From the NCBI GenBank assembly GCA_023396415.1, contig JAEWWJ010000041.1, positions 1 through 39,433 of the forward strand: 39,433 nucleotides of DNA, written 5' to 3'. Of this stretch, positions 24,608 through 30,820 are shown in pieces (the first letter of the stretch is position 1; each line of letters opens with the position of its first letter). The notes beneath the pieces are model-generated. The model did not search any database and was not told where the DNA came from. It saw nothing but the letters and a program-made list of their open reading frames with translations. Both the position numbers and the translations under genes were made by a program. Source of the stretch: Bacteroidota bacterium (lineage in GTDB: Bacteria > Bacteroidota > Bacteroidia > Bacteroidales > F082).

Positions 24608-25684
24608 TTACATGCCGTACTTATGTTTTACAGCTGCTAAAGCATCTGCCGCTGACATACCAGGCTTTACAGCTGTCTCATTGAGGCTTTCAATACGTTT
24701 GGTAAATGCGTTCCCTTCTTTTTGTTCCTCTGACTGGCTTTCATCTTTGCTTTTAGGCTTCTTCTTTCCAATCTTTTCTGCATAGAGCACAATATCCAGG
24801 GCAACATTATGGCCGGTAACTTTTTCAATGCCTGCAAGGTTCCCGTTTCCATTTACCTCGATGACATAAGGCTTATTATCGTTTTTGCTATCACGGATAA
24901 CGTCAACAGCACAAACACCCAATCCAACTGCCTTAGCTGCTGCAATCGCCAAAGATGTTTCTTCATCTGTTAAAGTTACCTTTTCGCCCTGGTGTGACAA
25001 ACTGTAATTGCTGCGAAAATCCTTGTCCAGGGCAAAACGTTTGTAAGCTGCTGATACTTTCCCATCCACAACGTAGATCCTCAAATCAGTCTTTGGCTGG
25101 CCGGAATCAATAAATTTTTGCAAGACCAGGTTAATTCCTGACTTACTGAAAGCTCCAAGGGTGGTACTGATCCCCAACTCGTCCGATAAAATAAAAACGC
25201 CTTCGCCCTGACTTCCGGACTGGGTCTTACAGACCAGGGGCGGTCCATCCAGTGTTTTTGCAATGAATCCAAAATCAACAGGCTTTGAGCTGAAGAGGCT
25301 CCTGATTGTGCGTACTTTTCCCTGGCTTAAGAATTGACTGGACAAAAATTTGTTGCTGGCAATTCTTAATCCAATTGCATTTGAGGTGGTGGGTACTCCC
25401 ATATTACCGCTTAGATGTTCAACTACGGTACAGCCATATTCAAACACTGATGCACCGGCAAAACGTGGTATTAATGAATCATACCCTTTAGCGTGAACCC
25501 TAACAGCATCTTCATTGCCGTCCTTAAGGTAAATTCTGTCCATTCCTCTTTGTTGCTCGGACACGTAGCAAATGAAGTCGCTGGGGTGGTGTACATCCAC
25601 TTCATGACCTCTTTTTACTGCCTCTTCTTTGATTCTCTTTACAGAATAACTGTTTGGGCTTCCAGTCAAAATAAGCATTTTCAT
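24608..25684 (-). CDS. RimK-like ATP-grasp ligase carried by the element
   Basis: A 358-residue enzyme. The N-terminal pre-ATP-grasp domain (1-100) is followed by an ATP-grasp fold with the ATP-binding lysine in LVCKTQSGSQGEGVF (Lys153). DLRIYVVDGKVSAAYKR and DFRSNYSLSHQGE follow, with metal-binding VDVI and EVNGNGNLAGIE. This order matches RimK, which adds glutamates to the C-terminus of ribosomal protein S6. About 55 extra residues at the C-terminus form a charged linker (KKKPKSKDESQSEEQKEG) and a short helical tail ending KHKYGM. The family joins an amino acid or amine to a carboxylate. Its substrate is unknown. It is the last gene of the element's minus-strand block, an unusual cargo for such a small element. 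Confidence 0.88.
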   Translation of the reverse strand: MKMLILTGSPNSYSVKRIKEEAVKRGHEVDVHHPSDFICYVSEQQRGMDRIYLKDGNEDAVRVHAKGYDSLIPRFAGASVFEYGCTVVEHLSGNMGVPTTSNAIGLRIASNKFLSSQFLSQGKVRTIRSLFSSKPVDFGFIAKTLDGPPLVCKTQSGSQGEGVFILSDELGISTTLGAFSKSGINLVLQKFIDSGQPKTDLRIYVVDGKVSAAYKRFALDKDFRSNYSLSHQGEKVTLTDEETSLAIAAAKAVGLGVCAVDVIRDSKNDNKPYVIEVNGNGNLAGIEKVTGHNVALDIVLYAEKIGKKKPKSKDESQSEEQKEGNAFTKRIESLNETAVKPGMSAADALAAVKHKYGM

Positions 25685-25804
25685 GGTTTAAAGATTAATT
25701 GTTAACAATGCTTCAAATATCTGTCTGGAACCCAAAAAAATAAAGGACAAATTAGCATATTACAGTTAATCAGTCCTTTATAGTTTTGGCTTTTTTTATC
25801 CGGC

Positions 25805-26041
25805 CTATGGTTCCATTTTCCGGATGTCATAAGCGATGTTGGTAGCGTGTTCGGTTATCTCATTGATAAGACTGTCTTTCATCTCAGAAAGTGCGTTAAT
25901 CCGGTCAAGAATATCCCTTTCGCCTAAGTGTGTGGGTGCTGCATCACCAGTGACATACTGTGTGTAAGTGATTGAGCAAACAGCTGTGAAAAGGGCTGAA
26001 ACAGACCTTAATTTTTGTTTAATTGATTCTAATTCATTCAT
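25805..26041 (-). CDS. Small element protein of unknown function (78 aa)
   Basis: A 78-residue, mostly helical protein (MNELESIKQKLRSV at the N-terminus, ending YDIRKMEP) with no motif I recognise. It starts with ATG at 26041, between the 86-residue gene and the ligase gene on the same strand, with about 120 bases before the ligase. It could be a replication accessory protein, or a substrate or partner of the ligase. Neither is shown by the sequence. Confidence 0.65.
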   Translation of the reverse strand: MNELESIKQKLRSVSALFTAVCSITYTQYVTGDAAPTHLGERDILDRINALSEMKDSLINEITEHATNIAYDIRKMEP

Positions 26042-26073
26042 AAATAATGATTTAAGGTGTTAAATTTTCGTTT

Positions 26074-26334
26074 TCATTCTACGACTGCTTTGCTTGCATC
26101 GTAATAAAGAATCTCATTTACGATTGTAAGTCCGCCCAATTTGTTGACCAATTCCGGCTCGTCGTTGGCAAGTTTCTTAAATGCTTTATTAAGGTCGTCA
26201 ACTGCTTTCGTTTTGGTTTCATACTCCAGAATGATGTCAGCAAAATGATGTTTTTTGCTTTGGTAGTTGGATAACTTTTTCATGATCTCCAAGTTACCGT
26301 TCGGCTGTCCGGTTATTCTGATTTGTACTTTCAT
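26074..26334 (-). CDS. Small element protein of unknown function (86 aa)
   Basis: An 86-residue protein with a beta strand at the start (MKVQIRITGQPNG) and charged helices (KTKAVDDLNKAFKKLAN), ending DASKAVVE. No family recognised. The gene lies between the 45-bp repeats and the 78-residue gene, 32 bases from the latter, on the same strand. The acidic C-terminus (VVE) is of interest beside a RimK-like enzyme, but that link is speculation. Confidence 0.65.
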   Translation of the reverse strand: MKVQIRITGQPNGNLEIMKKLSNYQSKKHHFADIILEYETKTKAVDDLNKAFKKLANDEPELVNKLGGLTIVNEILYYDASKAVVE

Positions 26335-26369
26335 TTGATTATGGTTTTAAGTAATGTAAAATATTAAAG

Positions 26370-26481
26370 TTGACATTACAGTCAATTTCTGGTATTGATA
26401 GAACTGTCTCCAGATTGACATTACAGTCAATTTCTGGCATTGGTAGGGCTGTCTCCAGATTGACATTACAGTCAATTTCTG
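26370..26481. repeat. 45-bp direct repeats containing a palindrome (2.5 copies)
   Basis: Copies begin at 26370, 26415 and 26460, exactly 45 bp apart. Each starts with TTGACATTACAGTCAA, itself a palindrome (TTGAC-N6-GTCAA). The third copy is partial and a further TTGACATTCAA lies at the end of the polymerase gene. The first two copies differ at only a few bases. The repeats look like protein-binding sites, serving either as a second iteron cluster or as an operator for the small genes downstream. Confidence 0.9.
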
Positions 26482-26492
26482 ACATTTGATAG

Positions 26493-27548
26493 TTAATTGA
26501 CATTCAACTTGAAGTTTACAAAGTGTTTTTGAAGTATTTCAGTGAATATTTTTATAGCAGCTTCTTTATCATTACGGCTGCAAATGATTTCATCATGTAC
26601 GGATAAGAATGGGATGTTGGCCGCTGTCAGGTCAATCCAGACGGTTTTCATTATTTCAACTTCCTTTTTTTGAAGTAACCAGGCTAAATTGCTGTACAGC
26701 TTGTGTATGTGGGGGTTACCGGTGTTTTTTCTTCTTTTATATCGGTTAATCCAGGTTATCCAGTCCGCTTCCCCAAAAATTACAGCCAGTTCATCATTTG
26801 CACGACCAAAGAGTATTTCAAAAAATCGTTTTTTGCCTTCAGCTCTTGTATCGAGTCCATATCTGCCGGCAATCATTCTGTAAACGTCCGCTCCGGAATC
26901 CATCCAGGTGCTAAACTGGTTTTCTTTGATCTGGTCTTTTAAAACAACTCCTAAAATTTGGGGCTGCATTTGGCTAACATCCAGACTAACAACAGGCTTT
27001 CCGTATAAAAGCAAGTTTTCTCTTATGCTTCCTGGTAAACTGGTTACTGGGGTGTGACAACGTCCGGAAAAGCTGTCAAATTTGAAGAAAAGGTTAGGAT
27101 ACTGATTTCTGTTTTGTAAAAAGAAGTCAAAATACATGGTTGTTGGTGAACCTGGTTCAAGCAGGGTGTTTTTTAAACATTCCAGCATGAAAGACTGAGT
27201 TTTACCGTAAACGGGAACCTTAACCGGAACAAGCGAAGCATCCAGGGCACCATGCCGTAGGCACATATACATATCCATCATGCGCCCGCTCTTTGGGTTG
27301 TACTGCTTCTTCTTCATCAAAGACCCATCTTTGATAAGTTTCTTTATTTCCTTTTCCCTGCTGAAAGTCGGCCATTTAAAAAAACGCTCCTCAATTTCCC
27401 GCTGTCCAAGATGTACAAAGTCATTTTCATCAATTCCTTTAAGTCTTGTCTTTGTCAATGTAAGCGTTCTCACATAGGTTAAAAACGCTTCCTGCTCTTC
27501 GGTATGGCCTACGGCCTGGTGGGTTGGTGGGTTTGGTGATGTGCTCAT
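26493..27548 (-). CDS. Minimal family A polymerase, TV-Pol-like (predicted primase-polymerase)
   Basis: A 351-residue protein. A possible winged-helix N-terminus (about 40-95) is followed by a palm domain. The signature SGRCHTPVTSLPGSIR (161-176) precedes motif A VVSLDVSQMQPQIL with Asp190. A motif-B-like RAEGKKRFFEILFG (235-248) and motif C LSVHDEIICS with Asp319 follow. These correspond to motifs A, B and C of superfamily A DNA polymerases, but there is no 3'-5' exonuclease and little of a thumb. The size and the GRxHTP...DxSQxxP pattern resemble TV-Pol, a family described from transposons and virophages and proposed to both prime and extend DNA. It lies between two repeat clusters and next to an ATPase, so it probably replicates the element. 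Confidence 0.72.
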   Translation of the reverse strand: MSTSPNPPTHQAVGHTEEQEAFLTYVRTLTLTKTRLKGIDENDFVHLGQREIEERFFKWPTFSREKEIKKLIKDGSLMKKKQYNPKSGRMMDMYMCLRHGALDASLVPVKVPVYGKTQSFMLECLKNTLLEPGSPTTMYFDFFLQNRNQYPNLFFKFDSFSGRCHTPVTSLPGSIRENLLLYGKPVVSLDVSQMQPQILGVVLKDQIKENQFSTWMDSGADVYRMIAGRYGLDTRAEGKKRFFEILFGRANDELAVIFGEADWITWINRYKRRKNTGNPHIHKLYSNLAWLLQKKEVEIMKTVWIDLTAANIPFLSVHDEIICSRNDKEAAIKIFTEILQKHFVNFKLNVN

Positions 27549-27819
27549 GATTTAAGGGTTTGGTTTTGGTTGTTGTTCACGGTGTGAACAGTCTATTTTA
27601 TTGATATACAATATTTTAAATTTTATTATGTTCACGTTTGTTCACGGTGTGAACACGTTATTTTATTGATATATAGTATATTAATTATTACTTTGTTCAC
27701 GTTCACACTCATACTAATCAATTCTTTAAGTTTTCATATTCTGTTCACGGTGTGAACTGTGAACAAACAGCATATTATTAACTGAATTACAGTAAGTTAA
27801 AGTGTTCACGGTGTGAACA
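27549..27819. other. Putative replication origin with iterons and AT-rich DNA
   Basis: Four perfect 15-bp palindromes GTTCACGGTGTGAAC lie at 27575, 27640, 27743 and 27804. Half-sites GTTCAC lie at 27630, 27695 and 27701, and GTGAAC at 27759. The first two units repeat with a 65-bp period and both contain TATTTTATTGATATA (27594 and 27659). Iterons alternating with AT-rich, easily melted DNA between an ATPase and a polymerase gene are the hallmark of an origin. The sites could also regulate the polymerase gene, whose start lies just downstream. Confidence 0.75.
27575..27818. repeat. Iteron array, GTTCACGGTGTGAAC x4
   Basis: Exact 15-bp copies occupy 27575-27589, 27640-27654, 27743-27757 and 27804-27818. 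The last ends one base before the stop codon of the ATPase gene. The copy-to-copy distances are 65, 103 and 61 bp. Confidence 0.95.
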
Positions 27820-28770
27820 CTAAAAAGGTAAGGATTCATCACTATTCATTTGATTTTTATACTTTGAAATTGCTCCTAAGCTTAAACCGGTATCTTCATG
27901 AATATCACGATAAGTTTTACCCATCTTTAGCATGTCTAAACATTTCTGCTTAATAGTTTCACGCTCATTATCATTTGGCCTTCTTAGATGTTCCATTTCG
28001 TTTGCAGTCCCAAACCATTTCATCTGAGTAAATCCATTAACATCTTGTATTATCATACCAACTTTAACATTATCAAATCCATAAACTAATTCTTCACTTC
28101 TGGTTTTGGTCTGCTTAATGTATCGGTATCCCTCCATTTTAGAACTTTGAACAATAGCAAATGATGAATCAATGAAGTTTTGTAGTCTCATACTTCCTGC
28201 CATATCTGTTAAATTAATTGGTTGTGTATTGTCTCTTTTTGGTGTGTGTGCCACAATCAAAATTGAGTATCCATTATCTAACTTCATTCGACTAAGTTTC
28301 TTCATGAAAATACCTGCATGGTCTCCTTTTTCAGAGTTCTCAATTATCCAACTGATGTTGTCAATAATGATAACTTTAGCGTTTATTTTCCTTGCATTAA
28401 GGTGTATTGAATTGATAAGTGATTCCGGATTAAACTCCGTGTTCTTCTGAAACTCTGCCCGAAAGAAATTACCAGAAAAACTAAAAAATCGTCCATCTTT
28501 AGAACGGTATCTTTTTGCAAACTGCCTTAATGAAAGTTCAAAGTCGCAATAAAGAACAGGCTCATTTTTCGCAATTTCGGTTGCTATTTGTACCGATAAA
28601 ATACTTTTTCCGGAACCAGGGCCACCAAACAAAAAACAGGTTTCAAATTCAGACCAGAACTCATCATAAAGTTTTCTGTCTGGAGGCAAATCCTTAGCTT
28701 CAACTAGCCAATCATTTACTGTTTTAACATAGAGTAAATCAACTATTTGACTTCTTGCATCATTTGACAT
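27820..28770 (-). CDS. RecA-fold AAA ATPase, probable replicative helicase or loader
   Basis: A 316-residue protein of the RepA/AAA_25 type. Walker A is GGPGSGKS (49-56), Walker B is KVIIIDNIS (132-140) and a sensor segment LIVAHTPKRD follows. DMAGSMRLQNFIDSSFAI is typical of hexameric RecA-like helicases such as plasmid RepA. A C-terminal helix-turn-helix (about 270-312; YRDIHEDTGLSLGAISKYK) probably binds DNA, perhaps the iterons directly downstream. With the neighbouring polymerase it forms a compact replication module. The ATG at 28770 fits the family N-terminus. Confidence 0.85.
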   Translation of the reverse strand: MSNDARSQIVDLLYVKTVNDWLVEAKDLPPDRKLYDEFWSEFETCFLFGGPGSGKSILSVQIATEIAKNEPVLYCDFELSLRQFAKRYRSKDGRFFSFSGNFFRAEFQKNTEFNPESLINSIHLNARKINAKVIIIDNISWIIENSEKGDHAGIFMKKLSRMKLDNGYSILIVAHTPKRDNTQPINLTDMAGSMRLQNFIDSSFAIVQSSKMEGYRYIKQTKTRSEELVYGFDNVKVGMIIQDVNGFTQMKWFGTANEMEHLRRPNDNERETIKQKCLDMLKMGKTYRDIHEDTGLSLGAISKYKNQMNSDESLPF

Positions 28771-28829
28771 ATCTTTGCACTTTACTTTGGTTTAGGGGCG
28801 GGTAAGCTGGCGGGCTTTCCGCTTTTTTT
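28746..28829 (+). ncRNA. Candidate small antisense RNA over the ATPase gene leader
   Basis: On the plus strand, TTTG (28746-28749), 20 bases, then TATCTTTG (28770-28777) match the phylum promoter. About 30 bases later a short hairpin, GCGG-loop-CCGC (28810-28822), is followed by seven T. A transcript from about 28783 to 28829 would be complementary to the mRNA leader of the ATPase gene, as in plasmid copy-number control. The stem is short and no expression evidence exists. The interval given includes the promoter. Confidence 0.35.
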
Positions 28830-28895
28830 ATGGCTTTTGCTGGCATTTCAAAAAATTGTTGGATTAATTTTTTGGGCTCTTTCAATGTATGTCGG

Positions 28896-29144
28896 CTAAG
28901 TGTTGCTTAAATAGTCGTTAATTGCGTTTTCAGATATTAATCCGCTAGCAGTCGTTTTGATGTATCCAGCCTTCACAAGCTTCTTTATTGTTAGGTGTGC
29001 TTTGCCTAATCGTTTAGCAACTTCATTTATTGAATATAGCTTTTGATTAGCTATTCGTGCTTCTTTTTCAGCTTCAATCTCTTTTAATGCACTCTTTACA
29101 ATTTTCTTAAGCTCAGCTTCTTCTATTAACAGTACGCTTTTCAT
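28896..29144 (-). CDS. Excisionase-like helix-turn-helix protein
   Basis: An 82-residue protein with an N-terminal charged helix (LKKIVKSALKEIEAEKEA) and a MerR/excisionase-type HTH (LYSINEVAKRLGKAHLTIKKL, then VKAGYIKTT) ending NAINDYLSN. Such small proteins act as excision directionality factors or as replication and control factors of Bacteroidota mobile elements. It is the first gene of the minus-strand block and diverges from the XRE regulator. The ATG at 29144 is chosen. Confidence 0.8.
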   Translation of the reverse strand: MKSVLLIEEAELKKIVKSALKEIEAEKEARIANQKLYSINEVAKRLGKAHLTIKKLVKAGYIKTTASGLISENAINDYLSNT

Positions 29145-29157
29145 GGTTTAAATTTTT

Positions 29158-29219
29158 GTATATTTGTCTAACATTCTTTATTAGTTGTCACAAATATATG
29201 ACTATATATTTAAGAATGT
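29158..29219. promoter_or_regulatory. Divergent control region with inverted repeat
   Basis: ACATTCTT (29171-29178) and AAGAATGT (29212-29219) form an inverted repeat around the space between the two divergent genes. TATATTTG elements occur in both directions (plus-strand copy at about 29159, minus-strand copy at about 29190-29197). It is a likely operator for the XRE regulator that would switch the minus-strand replication block. Confidence 0.55.
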
Positions 29220-29272
29220 CAAATGTTTTGTACTTATTTATTAATAAAGTTTTCGACATAAATTTTAATACA

Positions 29273-29824
29273 TTGAATTACAATATTTTAAAAAGCATAA
29301 TGGAGTCAAAAAAAATTAGTGTGGCTCAATTAGCAAGTAAAATAAATATGACTAAAGGTGGGTTGTATGCAACCATTGACAATCAAACCATGACAATTGC
29401 AACTCTTCAAAAAATATCAAAAGTGTTAGAAGTGCCGGTTAGTGTGTTTTTTGATGAATTTGACCCTAATCAGGAAGTAACAAAAGAAGAACACTTGTCA
29501 GCAATAATAGAACTAAAGAAGATTAATGATATGTTGATGAAAAACAATGATTTGTATGTTCATCTTTTTGACTCCCATAATGTAATCTTTTTCACGTTAA
29601 GAGGTGAGATGAAAATTCTGATAAATCAAATCAGAGAGCTAAAAGCACTTCTTTTAAACAGTTCACTTTCTTCGGATTCTTTGCAAAACTCACTTAATAG
29701 GGTTGAGTACATCCGCAAACAGGCATTTAAGATTTATAATATAACTAACAGCCTAAATCCTCCAATCAAAGGTCTTTCAGACAAAGAGGTTTCAGATTTG
29801 ATAGACTCAAATGAAAAGGATTAA
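29273..29824 (+). CDS. XRE-family transcriptional regulator of the element
   Basis: A 183-residue regulator with an N-terminal HTH_3 domain (NILKSIMESKKISVAQLASKI in part, then MTKGGLYATI and ISKVLEVPVSVFFDEF) and a C-terminal helical, coiled-coil-like region (about 70-165) likely used for oligomerisation. The TTG at 29273 is chosen because it gives the usual N-terminus (M)NYNILKSIMESKK with a complete first helix. The ATG at 29300 would remove that helix, and upstream ATGs at 29216 or 29156 add non-family residues. It is divergent from the excisionase-like gene and probably represses the replication block. Confidence 0.82.
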   Translation: MNYNILKSIMESKKISVAQLASKINMTKGGLYATIDNQTMTIATLQKISKVLEVPVSVFFDEFDPNQEVTKEEHLSAIIELKKINDMLMKNNDLYVHLFDSHNVIFFTLRGEMKILINQIRELKALLLNSSLSSDSLQNSLNRVEYIRKQAFKIYNITNSLNPPIKGLSDKEVSDLIDSNEKD

Positions 29825-29927
29825 ACTGACATTAATAAGAAAGTGAAAACGAAGAGTAACGGTTGAATAAACTTCTTACTTGTTAACCAAAAAAGCCCAA
29901 AAGCATTGAGATTCCTATAAAGTTTTC

Positions 29928-29944
29928 AATCCGCTCGAGACCTC
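29928..29944. repeat. Attachment repeat, right copy
   Basis: AATCCGCTCGAGACCTC, an exact copy of the tRNA-Cys 3' segment without the rest of the tRNA. It marks the right end of the element. Confidence 0.92.
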
Positions 29945-30075
29945 AAGATAGGCAAATGTTTGGAATTATAAATTCCAAACATTTTCTTTTTCAAGATCTT
30001 ACGATTTTGAAGGGTAGAGGTGTTTTGTGAAATACTCCTTCTTTTGGCAAAATGTTAACCCATTGTTAACCCACA
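29945..30075. mobile_element. Relic left end of a second, related element
   Basis: GGCAAAATGTTAACCCATTG at 30046-30065 continues into a second TGTTAACCCAC and closely resembles GGCAAAATGTTTACCAATTG at 23129-23148 inside the left end. Both pairs of tandem 11-bp sites lie at the same distance from the attachment core (102 and 105 bases). A hairpin and a GAAGGGT/CAAGGGT patch also occur in the same order. This suggests a second element once stood in tandem and lost everything but its left end. Confidence 0.5.
29954..29986 (+). terminator. Perfect hairpin beyond the right attachment site
   Basis: AAATGTTTGGAAT and ATTCCAAACATTT form a 13-bp perfect stem with a short AT-rich loop, followed by T-rich DNA (TTCTTTTTC). 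It may be the original tRNA-Cys terminator displaced by the insertion, or part of an older element's end. Confidence 0.65.
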
Positions 30076-30112
30076 AAAAAAACAGAGGCCAAAACGACCT
30101 CTGTTTTTTTAA
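30075..30112. terminator. Bidirectional terminator downstream of tRNA-Thr
   Basis: AACAGAGG and CCTCTGTT form an 8-bp stem with a 9-base loop, flanked by A8 and T7 runs, so it works in both directions. It ends the minus-strand tRNA-Thr transcript. Confidence 0.88.
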
Positions 30113-30113
30113 G

Positions 30114-30186
30114 AGCCTTCCACGAGACTCGAACTCGCGACCTGCTCATTACGAGTGAGCTGCTCTACCAACTGAGCTAAGAAGGC
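30114..30186 (-). tRNA. tRNA-Thr (anticodon CGT)
   Basis: The 73-base gene folds as a cloverleaf. The acceptor GCCTTCT pairs with GGAAGGC (one G-U pair), the D arm is GCTCAGTTGGTAGAGC, the anticodon loop is CTCGTAA and the T loop is TTCGAGT. No CCA is encoded. TAATTTTG on the minus strand (plus 30199-30206) is a likely -7 promoter element. Confidence 0.95.
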
Positions 30187-30300
30187 GTAAAGTGGCCGCA
30201 AAATTAACTTTTTCATGCTTCAGTTAAACCATGCTTCATCTAAAATTTCATCTTTTTCTATCAAACACGCTATCTTTGTAGCAACTAACAACGAACAAAA

Positions 30301-30777
30301 ATGACACAAAAAAAACGTATCCTCTTTGTTTGCCTTGGTAATATCTGTCGCTCACCGGCGGCCGAAAGCATCTTCAAAGCTACCGCAGATGCTGCAAAAC
30401 TGCCCGTTATTGTTGACTCTGCCGGCACTTCAGGATGGCACGAAGGCGAACCCGCCGACGGCCGGATGAGACATTCAGCCAAACAACGCGGTTACATCAT
30501 TACCAGCCACTCAAGACCCTTCGAGATGTTGGATTTTAACCGCTTCGACCTGATTGTCGCTATGGACGACCAAAACTTTGACGACCTTAGAAATCAGGCT
30601 GTAACGCTCGATGACAAAGAGAAAATTGTGCGTATGGCCGACTTTTTTATCCACCAAAAAATGGATCATATCCCCGATCCTTATTATGGTGGAACCGATG
30701 GCTTCAATCTGGTAATTGATTTGCTTGAAGATGCCAGCATCGGTTTGCTCAACCATCTCACAAAAAAAGAAATTTAA
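30301..30777 (+). CDS. Low-molecular-weight protein-tyrosine phosphatase
   Basis: A 158-residue phosphatase with the P-loop VCLGNICRSP (Cys11, Arg17) and the general-acid loop DPYYGG, plus DSAGTSGWHEGEPAD and VAMDDQNFDDL. The family removes phosphate from tyrosine or arginine on proteins, and in bacteria often counteracts tyrosine kinases of capsule synthesis. Its substrate here is unknown. TATCTTTG at 30271-30278 is a good -7 promoter element 22 bases before the ATG. It converges with ruvC. Confidence 0.94.
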   Translation: MTQKKRILFVCLGNICRSPAAESIFKATADAAKLPVIVDSAGTSGWHEGEPADGRMRHSAKQRGYIITSHSRPFEMLDFNRFDLIVAMDDQNFDDLRNQAVTLDDKEKIVRMADFFIHQKMDHIPDPYYGGTDGFNLVIDLLEDASIGLLNHLTKKEI

Positions 30778-30820
30778 TTGGTTTTTATCAAGGTGTTTTC
30801 AAGCATTTTCAATAATATTT

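Larger units (their letters stand above)
23008..29944. mobile_element. 6.9-kb integrative element in tRNA-Cys, with TV-Pol-like polymerase and ATP-grasp ligase
   Basis: Bounded by a 17-bp direct repeat: the tRNA-Cys 3' end at 23008-23024 and a copy at 29928-29944. The integrase lies next to the left end and points inward. A minus-strand block carries an excisionase-like HTH protein, a RecA-fold ATPase, iterons, a minimal family A polymerase, 45-bp repeats, two small proteins and a RimK-like ligase. An XRE regulator is divergent at the right end. No capsid, packaging, relaxase or conjugation gene is seen. It is best read as an integrative element able to replicate when excised, perhaps a satellite moved by a helper. 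That last point is inference. Confidence 0.88.

Noticed and set aside
26370..26481. CRISPR-like 45-bp repeat array
   Set aside because: The whole 45-bp unit is repeated, with no unique spacers.
27549..27819. CRISPR array
   Set aside because: The repeats are short palindromes at uneven spacing with related, AT-rich spacers and no cas gene; iterons explain them better.
28830..28910. Plus-strand 26-codon frame (MAFAGISKN...)
   Set aside because: Very short, overlaps the excisionase-like gene, no motif; probably chance.
29921..29950. Possible second tRNA-Cys
   Set aside because: Only the last 17 bases match. There is no acceptor 5' half, D arm or anticodon arm, so it is the attachment copy.
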